Source: Rhizobium sp. LC145 (lineage in GTDB: Bacteria > Pseudomonadota > Alphaproteobacteria > Rhizobiales > Rhizobiaceae). From it: 64,000 nt of DNA. Positions 1 to 7,756 of the stretch are shown piece after piece. The position numbers were made by a program, and so were the translations under genes. The notes under the pieces were generated by a model that was not told the origin of the DNA, ran no database searches, and saw only the letters and a program-made list of their open reading frames with translations. Within the stretch, counting starts at the first letter, position 1, and every line of letters begins with the position of its first letter. The stretch covers positions 1 through 64,000 of the forward strand of contig NZ_LBHV01000014.1 in assembly GCF_001005825.1 (NCBI RefSeq), given 5' to 3'.

Positions 1-2
1 TC

Positions 3-368
3 ATCAACCTTCCGCTCGAAAAGGCCCGCCTGATGAAGGTGGTGGAAGGGCGCTCGCTGCCGGACTTCGCGCGGGAATTCGAAGCCGCGACCTGGGCGCA
101 GTTTTTCCTCAAGTGGGTCATGGCGCATCCGGCGGTCACGACCGTGCTGTGTGGCACATCAAACCCGGAGCATGCCGAGGACAATGTCCAGGCCATGTAC
201 GGGCCCCTGCCGGACGAGGCGATGCGCCGGCGCATGGTGCAGCATATGGAGACGATCCCGGGTTTCGCCGATATAGGACGGATGCCCTGGTATCCCGGCA
301 AGGACGCCCAGTATCAAGGACTGATCCGAGCGGCACAGGCAACGGCCCGTGCTCGTATGGGCCAATGA
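3..368 (+). CDS. Aldo/keto reductase, C-terminal part (gene enters from the left edge)
   Basis: The frame is open from the first bases of the window and ends at the TGA at 366-368, so only the last ~121 residues are present. The segment WAQFFLKWVMAHPAVTTVLC followed by GTSNPEHAEDN is the typical end of an aldo/keto reductase (TIM-barrel NADPH oxidoreductase), where this stretch carries the residues binding the 2'-phosphate of NADPH. No start can be given. A copy of the 40-bp element shared by redox genes of this island lies 150 bp downstream, so this gene may belong to the same stress/redox neighbourhood. Family assignment is firm; the substrate is unknown. Confidence 0.8.
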   Translation: MNLPLEKARLMKVVEGRSLPDFAREFEAATWAQFFLKWVMAHPAVTTVLCGTSNPEHAEDNVQAMYGPLPDEAMRRRMVQHMETIPGFADIGRMPWYPGKDAQYQGLIRAAQATARARMGQ

Positions 369-521
369 GATGTTTGTTCGAAAAGCAGACGATCTCACGA
401 ACTCTCTATATGTGTGATCTTCACGGACAGGACGCAATGCGAAGCTGCCCAATGACGACCGGGGACGATCAGGACCCGCCGTTTCGTCTCTCATCAATTG
501 CCTTTCGCCGGTCCTGTGATC

Positions 522-561
522 TGGAGGAATAGGTGAGTTTTTCGCGAGTTCCGGCATGGAG
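522..561 (+). promoter_or_regulatory. 40-bp shared operator-like element, copy 1
   Basis: Left box TGGAGGAATAGG and right box CCGGCAT at the same spacing as in four other copies (7762, 12140, 13286, 19066). It points to the right, towards the hydrolase remnant at 699. By position relative to the intact downstream genes of the other copies, it is inferred to be an activator site, probably for an AraC-type protein. No intact gene follows this copy. Confidence 0.55.
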
Positions 562-698
562 CTTTGGCGCGCGTTCGGCATCCTAGCTGCGGATATGAAA
601 AGCGGGTGGGTCGAGCTGATGGTTGCCTCCAATCGCGGCGAGCCCGCCGCAAGACAAGGATAATTATGAGCCTGGATTGAGCAGGCCGCGATCTGGAA

Positions 699-880
699 GA
701 CCCGACCGGCCCGGTCGGGGACATTCGCTACGCTGATGATCTTTCCGTAGTTGGCGAAGAGCGCGTCGGTTTGCTCGGCATCTGCGCCGGGTGTCGAGCG
801 AAAAGCCGCGTGATGACCGCTTGGATGCCGCGCGGGGGGTGACTTTCTCGAGAACTTGGAATCGGGCGGATACTTCGCCG
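699..880 (+). pseudogene. Alpha/beta hydrolase remnant (YcjY-like), truncated and frameshifted
   Basis: From 699 the frame reads DPTGPVGDIRYADD and then VGEERVGLLGICAG. This matches the part of dienelactone-hydrolase/YcjY-like alpha/beta hydrolases that holds the nucleophile elbow (family pattern ERIGALGICxGG). The frame meets a TGA soon after, while the neighbouring frame continues with a DDRLDA-like stretch, which suggests a frameshift. The first ~100 residues and the C-terminal half of a normal hydrolase are missing. It lies just downstream of operator copy 1, as intact genes lie downstream of the other copies. Assignment rests on one motif region only. Confidence 0.5.
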
Positions 881-1129
881 ACCTGCAACACTGAGGAGAA
901 TGTAAATGGTTTTGCATGCTAACGACCGAGGCTGAGGGGTTACGTTCGCGTTGATCGTCGCCTGATCGAGGGCTTCCCGTCGCAGGACGGTATCGACATC
1001 GGCTGCATGCCCCTTGTACCGGATGGCCTCCGTGCTCCCTCCCACCCTACGTATACGCGATGCGCGTCAAGCACTTGCTCGAATACATGCATCGACCCGA
1101 TAACTTTGACGAGGCGTAAGAGGCCTGAA

Positions 1130-1266
1130 ATAGCGAGGGCATCGGCGCGCGAGCCCTCTCGTTGGCGCGCCCCAAGGCGGTGCTCAAGCAACTGGACGCG
1201 ACGGCTGACAGTGGATTGTGGGACCTGAGAGCGGAGGAAGCGTAAATCGAGCGCGAGGTCAGGCAT
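1130..1266 (-). pseudogene. LysR-family regulator remnant (DNA-binding part only)
   Basis: Reading leftwards from an ATG at 1266 gives MPDLALDLRFLR, then a gap relative to the family, then QSTVSRRVQLLEHRLGA. The second string is the recognition helix region of a LysR winged helix-turn-helix (usual pattern QSTVSRRIxxLExxLG). About 15 to 20 residues between the two strings appear deleted, and the frame soon loses similarity. The effector domain is absent. Inferred to be a dead regulator gene, perhaps once partner of the neighbouring reductase or hydrolase genes. Confidence 0.5.
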
Positions 1267-1348
1267 GCGTCCCCCACCTACCGGAGCTCCTCCGGCGCCG
1301 CATTGCGGCGTTACTGGATTAATATTGGACGTGTCGCGCCTCCGCCAT

Positions 1349-1981
1349 CTACTCGACGGGCACATGCTGGCGCGATGAGAAACGGACAAGGTGGAAAGGG
1401 TTAGGACGCCTGCGTCTGATCCGGTACACGGCGGCAGGCGGAAGATTGGCGAACGTCCCACCGATCCGCTCGGCTTCGAGCCCGAGATGGTCCAGCAATC
1501 TCACCGGAACCGGGCAGCGCGGGCCGTAGGTGAACTGATAGAAGGCGCCGTCTGGCTTCATCTTGCGGAATGCGCCCGCGAGGATCGCGATCAGCTTGCG
1601 TTGCGGCATAGACAACAGGGGCAGCCCACTGACAACGGCGCCGGCGGGCCTCCCGTCGAAGAGATCGACCGTCCGCAGGCGAGCGGCATCCATCCAAAGT
1701 GTGCATGCTCTCGGATAATGGAGATGGAGCGCGATGGCGAACTCGGACCCGAACTCGATCAGGGCGAGGTCTTCTTGTCTGACGCCGCGCGAGATCAGAG
1801 CGCGCGTGAACGCGCCGGTTCCAGGTCCAAGCTCAATCACGGGTCCGGTGTCGTGTGAGATTTCGGAGGTGATGAGGCTGGCCAGCGCCCGCCCCGACGG
1901 CGCGATGGCGGCGACGCGCAGAGGATTTTTGAGCCAGGCTTGGAAGAAGCCGAATGCCTCGACGATATGCTGTTGCTTCAT
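1349..1981 (-). CDS. SAM-dependent methyltransferase, PmtA-like (phospholipid N-methyltransferase family)
   Basis: A 210-residue protein with the SAM-binding loop VIELGPGTGAFTRAL at about residues 46-60 and the downstream acidic strand LIEFGSEF. Size and sequence fit the short Rhizobiales PmtA/KsgA-like methyltransferases that methylate phosphatidylethanolamine; whether this copy makes phosphatidylcholine is inference. The ATG at 1981 is chosen because GAGG sits about 9 bp upstream; an ATG at 1999 would add six residues and has a weaker ribosome site. It follows the DedA gene on the same strand with a 40-bp gap, so the two are probably co-transcribed, a sensible pairing of membrane-lipid functions. 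Confidence 0.75.
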   Translation of the reverse strand: MKQQHIVEAFGFFQAWLKNPLRVAAIAPSGRALASLITSEISHDTGPVIELGPGTGAFTRALISRGVRQEDLALIEFGSEFAIALHLHYPRACTLWMDAARLRTVDLFDGRPAGAVVSGLPLLSMPQRKLIAILAGAFRKMKPDGAFYQFTYGPRCPVPVRLLDHLGLEAERIGGTFANLPPAAVYRIRRRRPNPFHLVRFSSRQHVPVE

Positions 1982-2021
1982 GATAATGACCTCGATCATG
2001 CTTTTGGGCTGCCGGGGATCA

Positions 2022-2663
2022 TCAGGTCCCGCATAGCGCGGCGCCCGTTTTGCGACGGGCGCGAACCCGTCGTGCGAGCAAGAACAGGACCGCCTCCGCG
2101 ATGAGCAGACAGCCGAGCGCGCCTAGGGCGAGGACCGTCATGTTCGTTGTCTCGATCGAGTGCGAAGCGTAGTAACCGATGCCGATGAACAGACCGTTCC
2201 AGACCCCAATGCCGGCCGCCGAAGCAGCTAGAAAGCTATGAGAGTTCTCACGAAGAAGTGCGGCGAAGGCGGGAGCGAAGAGCCTGATGGTTGGCACCAA
2301 CTGGAGCGCGAAGGCCAGCGCAGTCTGGTTCCGGTGGAAGGCGGTGCTCGCCCGATCGATGCGATCTACGGATATCCCGAAGAGCCGGCCAGCTCTGTGG
2401 AGAAGGCGAGTGGATTGTGCGGCCCCCAGTCCCCGAAGCGCGTAGAACAAGGCTACGCAGCCGAACAGGCTACCGGCGACGGTCGAAAGGAAGGCGGCCG
2501 GCAGCGACCATGCTCCGTCCGCCGCGCCGATGCCGACCGCCAGCAGCAGCCCGTAGGATGGCATGACCGGCACAAAGCGCTCGGCCAGGGCGACGGCGAA
2601 AAGACCAACGAGCCCATAAACCCCGATCCACGCCATGATTGTTCCCACCGGGTCGTAATTCAT
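2022..2663 (-). CDS. DedA/VTT-family inner-membrane protein
   Basis: A 213-residue, very hydrophobic protein with about five membrane segments. It shows the DedA/SNARE-associated (VTT) layout: an N-terminal amphipathic part, a re-entrant acidic stretch (ALAERFVPVMPSYG, with the conserved Glu), and a later arginine-bearing loop (QLVPTIRLFAPAFA, which matches the family's F/GRxxP-type motif region). Family members are thought to act as proton-dependent lipid (undecaprenyl phosphate or phospholipid) transporters. The start overlaps the stop of the upstream small gene as ATGA at 2660-2663, which suggests translational coupling. The PmtA-like gene follows. Confidence 0.8.
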   Translation of the reverse strand: MNYDPVGTIMAWIGVYGLVGLFAVALAERFVPVMPSYGLLLAVGIGAADGAWSLPAAFLSTVAGSLFGCVALFYALRGLGAAQSTRLLHRAGRLFGISVDRIDRASTAFHRNQTALAFALQLVPTIRLFAPAFAALLRENSHSFLAASAAGIGVWNGLFIGIGYYASHSIETTNMTVLALGALGCLLIAEAVLFLLARRVRARRKTGAALCGT

Positions 2664-2968
2664 AAGCAGTTCCTCTTCAGTCGACGGCTGTGATCGTGTT
2701 CGCCAGGGATGGAGGGTTTCTGCCTCCTCCGCCCACGCAGGGCGACGGGTGACACGATGAAGACGTCTGCTATGCCGCTGACGGCCACGATTGTTTGAAG
2801 CGCAACGAGCGGGTCATTGGACATAATCGCCGCCATACTCGGGAACCACGTCCGGACTGACCGGAACCACGCCGTGAGAGGTGTTGACGGAGAGCCCTGC
2901 TTGCGCATTGGCGCTGGTGGCGGACAAGCTGCGTCAGCAGCGAGCATGGTCAAAAGAAGTACACGCAT
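2660..2968 (-). CDS. Small exported or membrane protein of unknown function, coupled to DedA
   Basis: A 102-residue frame starting at ATG 2968, with GGAG about 8 bp upstream, and ending in an ATGA overlap with the DedA start. The N-terminus MRVLLLTMLAADAAC looks like a short signal sequence, and a second hydrophobic stretch (VALQTIVAVSGIADVFIVSPV) lies near the middle. The C-terminus is arginine-rich. I do not recognise a family. The good ribosome site and the 4-bp overlap with an intact gene are the main support; codon content alone would not prove it. Confidence 0.4.
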   Translation of the reverse strand: MRVLLLTMLAADAACPPPAPMRKQGSPSTPLTAWFRSVRTWFPSMAAIMSNDPLVALQTIVAVSGIADVFIVSPVALRGRRRQKPSIPGEHDHSRRLKRNCL

Positions 2969-3135
2969 GACAAATCTCCGTCTTGGGGGAGGTAGGGCCA
3001 CCGGAGGAACTCGCTTTTCGCGATGTGCCTCCGGTGGCTTTGAGCGTCGCCATCGGATCGGCGGGATCAGTGGCGACTCTCGTCGGATCGGGGGAATGGG
3101 GGAGACTTCCCTGATCCGAGGCAAGCACATGTGGC

Positions 3136-5454
3136 TTACGTCGCGATGCGACGCAGAACGGTCCGCCTTCGGCGTTCGCCGTTGGTTTCGGTGATGGCCA
3201 GCGGCAGCGAACGTATCCGTCGGCCCGTGGCGGCGTGGATGGCATTGGCTATCGCGGCTGCCACGGGAACGACCCCCGGCTCGCCCACGCCACAGGGCGG
3301 TTCGTCGCTCTCCATGATCGCGACCTCTACCGCGGGTGCGTCGGCGATGCGCTGCATGGGAAAATCGTGAAAGTTCGATTCCATGACCGTGCCGGCATCG
3401 AGCGTGATTGCGCTCATCAGCGCGGTCGTCACGCCGAAGCTGATGCCACCCTCCATCTGAGCGACAACGGCGTCGGGGTTGATCACCAGCCCGGCGTCGA
3501 TTGCGCAGAAGACGCGGTCAACGGTGATTTCGCCGTCTTCCGCCACCGTGACTTCGACCACCTGGGCCACGACGCTGCGATAGCACTCTTCAATGGCTAT
3601 GCCGCGCCCGCGACCCGGCGCCATAGGCGTGCCCCATTTGGCCAACTCGGCGACGCGGTTGAGCACGGCGAGGTGGCGGGGGTTGGCTCGAAGAAGTGCC
3701 CGGCGATAGGCCAGGGGATCCGCCCTGGCAGCCAGGGCGCATTCATCAATGAAGCTCTCTGTGAAGAATGTGTTGAACGAAAAGCCGTTCGACCGCCAGA
3801 AGTGGATCGGCATGTGGCTGGGCACATGCTGGCTGCGCATCCGCCGATTGGGGATGGCGTAGTGCAGCTTGTCCAGCCCTTCGACCGACAGACGATCCCC
3901 GTCTGGACCGGGTGTGAAGGGCAAGTTGCGGCTGGCGATCGCCTGGGTAATCGACTGCGTCGCGACCAGCGCATCATAGGCCATTGGCAGCCCGTCCGCC
4001 CCGAGGGCGGCGCGCAACCGCGCAGCGGCGTGGCTGCGGAAGAGCCCACGTGCGATGTCCTCCTCGCGCGACCAGATCAGCTTGACCGGCCGCCCGCGGT
4101 GGCGCGCCGCGAGGAACGCTGCCTCGGCCACCACATCCTGATCGCTGCGCCGGCCGAAGGCGCCACCGTTCATGGTGACGTTGCATGTCACCGAGATCGG
4201 CTCGATTCCAGCCAGCCCGGCACCACGGGCAACGCCCTGCCGGATGGCCATCGGCGACTGCGACGAGACCCATGCCTCTGCAACCAAGTCGTCGCGGACG
4301 AGCACAGTCGCGTTGATCGGCTCCATGCAGGCATGTGTTAGGAACGGGACCTCATAGGTGGCATCGATCGTCGGTGAGGTGCTACCAGCGATGGCAGCCT
4401 CCACGTCGCCCTCGTTGATGTTTTCGTATGGCTCCGTACTCCCGAGCGCGGTCTTCAGCCGTGCCGACATCTCCGCGCTGGTGACGCCGTTCGCCTCGGT
4501 CTGCGTCCAGGCAATATTCAGCAGCGAGGCGGCCTGCTCGGCTTGCCACCAGGAAACGGCGACCACAGCCACCTTCTGCCCGTCGATGACGGCGACGTCA
4601 CGCACACCGGGCGCGGCGCGAACCTCGGCCTCATTGACGACGCGGGCCACCTTGGCACCGAAGACCGGCGCATGCCGAATGGCGGCATGGACCATGTCGG
4701 GCAGAGCAATGTCCATGCCGAAGACTGGCTCGCCGCGCACTTTGGCGGGGAGATCAACACGTGGTTGCGATCGACCGATGATCCGCCATTCAGAGGCGGG
4801 CTTCAGCGCTGGATGATCGGGTGGCTGCAGGAGGGCGGCCTCGCGAGCAAGCTCGCCATAGGACAAGTGCTGACCGGAGGCCTCGTGGCGAACAAACCCG
4901 TCGCCGGTGGCAAGATCCGCCGCTGGCACATCCAGCCGCGCGGCCGCCGCTGCCAGCAGCATATGGCGCGCCGACGCCCCGGCCACGCGCATTGGGTGCC
5001 ACATACCCATCGTCGAGCCCGATGCTCCGGTAGCGATAAAGCCCAGTTGCCCCAGCACGCGCCGGCCCACCCAGACAATGGGTCCGGACGCCTCTTCCGG
5101 ACGGATCTGAAGGAGGTTGAACCAGGTCGAATAGGCCGGATGCGCCTCCGTCGGGAAAACCACGCTGATGCGGTCATCGAACGGGATGTCCAGTTCTTCT
5201 GCCACCACCATGGCAAGCCCTGTATGGATGCCTTGGCCCATCTCGGTTTTGGGCACATTGACGATCACCCGGCTATCCGGTTGAATGACCACGAAGGCGT
5301 TGAGCACAGCTCGTTCGCCGTAGAGGTGGCCATCGAGCCCGTCGACATCGACGCTGGCGAGATAGCCGGCACCGCCGACAGCAGCGACAAGGGCGGTGCC
5401 GCCCAAGGCCGCACCGGTGATCAGGAAGCCGCGACGAGAAAGAAAACGGGGCAT
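3136..5454 (-). CDS. Molybdenum hydroxylase large subunit (IorB / aldehyde oxidase type), first set
   Basis: A 772-residue molybdopterin-binding subunit of the xanthine oxidase family, close to isoquinoline 1-oxidoreductase IorB. The N-terminus carries a twin-arginine signal (SRRGFLITGAALGG), so the folded enzyme is expected in the periplasm. Seen along the protein are KTEMGQGIHTG (Mo-cofactor region), MNGGAFGRRSDQD, and near the C-terminus GVGEPGVVP with the catalytic glutamate. ATG 5454 is chosen because GAGGAG lies 7 bp upstream and the signal peptide starts there; longer frames run back into the iorA-like gene. It is 10 bp behind the [2Fe-2S] subunit gene. The substrate (N-heterocycle or aldehyde) is not predictable. 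Confidence 0.88.
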   Translation of the reverse strand: MPRFLSRRGFLITGAALGGTALVAAVGGAGYLASVDVDGLDGHLYGERAVLNAFVVIQPDSRVIVNVPKTEMGQGIHTGLAMVVAEELDIPFDDRISVVFPTEAHPAYSTWFNLLQIRPEEASGPIVWVGRRVLGQLGFIATGASGSTMGMWHPMRVAGASARHMLLAAAAARLDVPAADLATGDGFVRHEASGQHLSYGELAREAALLQPPDHPALKPASEWRIIGRSQPRVDLPAKVRGEPVFGMDIALPDMVHAAIRHAPVFGAKVARVVNEAEVRAAPGVRDVAVIDGQKVAVVAVSWWQAEQAASLLNIAWTQTEANGVTSAEMSARLKTALGSTEPYENINEGDVEAAIAGSTSPTIDATYEVPFLTHACMEPINATVLVRDDLVAEAWVSSQSPMAIRQGVARGAGLAGIEPISVTCNVTMNGGAFGRRSDQDVVAEAAFLAARHRGRPVKLIWSREEDIARGLFRSHAAARLRAALGADGLPMAYDALVATQSITQAIASRNLPFTPGPDGDRLSVEGLDKLHYAIPNRRMRSQHVPSHMPIHFWRSNGFSFNTFFTESFIDECALAARADPLAYRRALLRANPRHLAVLNRVAELAKWGTPMAPGRGRGIAIEECYRSVVAQVVEVTVAEDGEITVDRVFCAIDAGLVINPDAVVAQMEGGISFGVTTALMSAITLDAGTVMESNFHDFPMQRIADAPAVEVAIMESDEPPCGVGEPGVVPVAAAIANAIHAATGRRIRSLPLAITETNGERRRRTVLRRIAT

Positions 5455-5464
5455 GACTGTCTCC

Positions 5465-5929
5465 TCAGCGCTCGGCCAGAATGGCGGCGGCGCGATGGAT
5501 CGCGCGGCGGATGCGCGGATAGGTACCGCATCGGCAGATGTTGGTGATCGCCTCATCTATCTCGGCGTCGGTCGGCTGAGAGGTTGCCTCCAACAGCGCC
5601 GTTGTAGCGATGATGAAGCCGGGTTGGCAAAAGCCGCATTGCGGCACCTGCTCGTCGATCCAGGCCTGCTGCACGACGGACAGCATGCCGCCCTGCTGAG
5701 CCAGCCCCTCAACAGTCACCACCGACGCGCCCGCGACGGAGCCGATGGGCGTCACGCAGGAGGGGGCCGACTCGCCGTTGATGAGGACGCGGCAAGCCCC
5801 GCACTGGGCGATGCCGCATCCGTACTTTGGACCGAGCACTTCCAGATCCTCACGAAGCACCCAGAGGAGGGGCTTGCCGGCATCTGTCTCAACGGTCACC
5901 TGAGTTCCATTGATTATCAATTCAACCAT
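5465..5929 (-). CDS. [2Fe-2S] small subunit of molybdenum hydroxylase (IorA type), first set
   Basis: 154 residues with both iron-sulfur clusters of the family. The plant-ferredoxin-like one is YGCGIAQCGACRVL plus a later Cys; the second is CGFCQPGFI ... CRCGTY. It passes electrons from the molybdenum subunit to an unknown acceptor. ATG 5929 has GGGAGAA 8 bp upstream. The same frame stays open far upstream (to about 6085) because it runs through the end of a decayed SDR gene, which should not be counted as part of this protein. There is no cytochrome c gene in this set, unlike the second set at 15.6-19 kb. Confidence 0.88.
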   Translation of the reverse strand: MVELIINGTQVTVETDAGKPLLWVLREDLEVLGPKYGCGIAQCGACRVLINGESAPSCVTPIGSVAGASVVTVEGLAQQGGMLSVVQQAWIDEQVPQCGFCQPGFIIATTALLEATSQPTDAEIDEAITNICRCGTYPRIRRAIHRAAAILAER

Positions 5930-6020
5930 ACGGGTTCTCCCGGAGCTTAACCTGCCTTGCTTGCCGATCATCCATCTCCTTGTGGCGCCAAACGGCGGAG
6001 CAGAGACGGTCCCCGGCCTT

Positions 6021-6317
6021 TTAGAAGAAGCCCCGTTGGCGAACACGAGTTGGCCGTTGATCCATCCAACGTCGCCAGAGCACAACGGCGGCGATGGCGT
6101 TTGTAACGTCTTCCGGTTCGCCGATGCGGCCGTAGGGCGTCATCTGAGCGGTCTGCGGACGCTGGGCGGGAGATACGTCCAGCAGGGATATGTCAGTCGG
6201 GCCAGCGTCGCCGCCGCCGAAAGCCTCGTCATTGGCATCGAACAGCACCTTGGCTGCCGCCGGGCCCGCGGCGGTGAGCGCCAGGAAGGTGCCGCGGTGG
6301 TTATCGGGGTCGGACAT
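6021..6317 (-). pseudogene. Short-chain dehydrogenase remnant with internal deletion and frameshift
   Basis: From ATG 6317 the frame gives HRGTFLALTAAGPAA, resembling the middle of an SDR (NxRGTFxALxAA). It jumps to MTPYGRIGEPEDVTNAIAAVV, the conserved C-terminal segment after the active site. The expected ending then appears in a different frame, GWINGQLVFANGA, near 6050, so a frameshift separates the two parts. The Rossmann nucleotide-binding half and the YxxxK active site are missing. The remnant sits inside the MFS to iorA to iorB transcription unit. Confidence 0.7.
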
Positions 6318-6386
6318 GGGGTAAGATCTCTTTCTCAAAAAAGTCCCGAAAGCTTGCGGGTTACGGCGGCGGCCGGCGCTTGGCAG

Positions 6387-7703
6387 TCATTCTCCCCGCA
6401 GCGAGGCAGCGATGCGCTGATTTGCGATCAGCATGGCGCTGCCGGTCAGGATGCTTGCGACCGGGACGATCAGCAGGCCAAGCCCCAGGCCGTTGGGAAC
6501 TTGCGCCGCTGTCGCCGTATCGCTGATCATGCCGACGACGAGAGGACCGAGGGCTGGCCCCAGAAGGCCAGAACCGATCATCGCGAGGCTCGTCGCCATC
6601 GCTTCCCTGCCCTTGCCAGCCACCAGGTGGGCGGCGCCGAAGCACCAGGGCAGCAGAAACGCGAAGGAGAGCATGCCGGGGACGAAGAGGAGGATGGAAA
6701 GCCATCCGACAGGCGCGAACAACGCAGCAGTCGTCGTCAGGCTTGCGAACACGAGGAGGACAGCGGGCAGCCCGAGCACCCGGCCGGTGCCCGAGCGCAC
6801 TGCGCGGTCGAACAGGCGCCCGCCAATCAGGGTGCCACAAATCCCCATCAGGCCTTGCAGCAGCCCGAACGCAAGTCCGGCCTCGGTGGCGCTGAAGTCG
6901 TGAGTGCGGATCAGGAAGGGAACTACAAATGCATAGAAAGGTGCCGCGGCGAAACCCAGTGCCACCGAGCCGATGAACAGCCAACGGAATGCCGGGGACG
7001 AAAGCAACCGCAGGCTTGCCTTCAAGAACGGCTCGCTATTGGCGGCCGTGCGCTTGAGCGGTGGGGTCGGACCGACGACAAGGAGCGCCAACAGGCCGAT
7101 TAGCACGCCCATGGCGCCGGCCCCGACCAGCGCAGTACGCCAGCCCAACGTATCACCGATCGCACCGCCAACGGCGAAGCCCACCATTGTGCCAAGTGGA
7201 ATGCCCATCGAGAAAATGCCGAGCGCTAGTCCGCGTTGCGCGGGCGGGATCTTTCGGGCGATGATAGCGTGGCTGGAGGGCGTCCCGCCGGCCTCGCCGA
7301 ACGCGACGCCGAAGCGGGTAAAGGCGAGAAACAGGAAGCTCATGGCGAGACCACCCAGCAATGTCATCGCGCTCCAGAGCAAGATGCATAAGACGAGTAC
7401 GAAGCGTGGCGATCCTCGATCGGCGGCGCGGGCGAGGGGCATCGACAGCAGCGTGTAGCAAACCGCAAAGGCCAGACCAGTGAGCAAGCCTATCTCGGTG
7501 TCGCTCAGATCGAGCTCTTCCTTGATTGACTCGGCCAAGACGAAGGGAAGCATCCGGTCGATCTGGGACGTGGCGCTGACCAGAAATAGTGTGGTAAGCA
7601 GCATTATGGCGCGTCGGCCCTGAACATATTCGTCGCCGCTCGCGTTAGATATGGTGGGCAGATCAGCTTGCTTAGCTATTGACGAAGCGGCCGTTTCTGT
7701 CAT
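6387..7703 (-). CDS. MFS transporter (Spinster-like)
   Basis: About 438 residues with twelve predicted membrane segments. It starts with LLTTLFLVSATSQIDRMLPFVLAESIKEEL and carries the MFS loop-2 motif in the form LARAADRGSPRFVL. Substrate unknown; relatives include sphingolipid, sugar-acid and drug transporters. ATG 7703 has AGGGAAG about 8 bp upstream; a longer frame to 7781 would run into the divergent regulator gene. The 40-bp element (copy 4) lies 59-98 bp upstream in the right orientation. The SDR remnant and first iorAB set follow on the same strand, so the transporter may import or export the hydroxylase's substrate or product. Confidence 0.82.
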   Translation of the reverse strand: MTETAASSIAKQADLPTISNASGDEYVQGRRAIMLLTTLFLVSATSQIDRMLPFVLAESIKEELDLSDTEIGLLTGLAFAVCYTLLSMPLARAADRGSPRFVLVLCILLWSAMTLLGGLAMSFLFLAFTRFGVAFGEAGGTPSSHAIIARKIPPAQRGLALGIFSMGIPLGTMVGFAVGGAIGDTLGWRTALVGAGAMGVLIGLLALLVVGPTPPLKRTAANSEPFLKASLRLLSSPAFRWLFIGSVALGFAAAPFYAFVVPFLIRTHDFSATEAGLAFGLLQGLMGICGTLIGGRLFDRAVRSGTGRVLGLPAVLLVFASLTTTAALFAPVGWLSILLFVPGMLSFAFLLPWCFGAAHLVAGKGREAMATSLAMIGSGLLGPALGPLVVGMISDTATAAQVPNGLGLGLLIVPVASILTGSAMLIANQRIAASLRGE

Positions 7704-7756
7704 GTTTGGTGCTTCCCTGGCTGTGAGTGACGTCATCAAGCTAGAGGAAGTCTCCC

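Larger units (their letters stand above)
562..1348. other. Gene-poor stretch of decayed coding sequence
   Basis: No intact gene is supported here. The stretch contains the hydrolase remnant (699-880) and a LysR remnant (1130-1266, minus strand). The remaining sequence shows no frame with recognisable protein content. It looks like a graveyard between the partial aldo/keto reductase gene and the minus-strand methyltransferase/DedA operon. Confidence 0.6.

Noticed and set aside
159..917. A 252-codon minus-strand frame at the left end
   Set aside because: It is antisense to the aldo/keto reductase end and to the hydrolase fragment, and has no recognisable domain.
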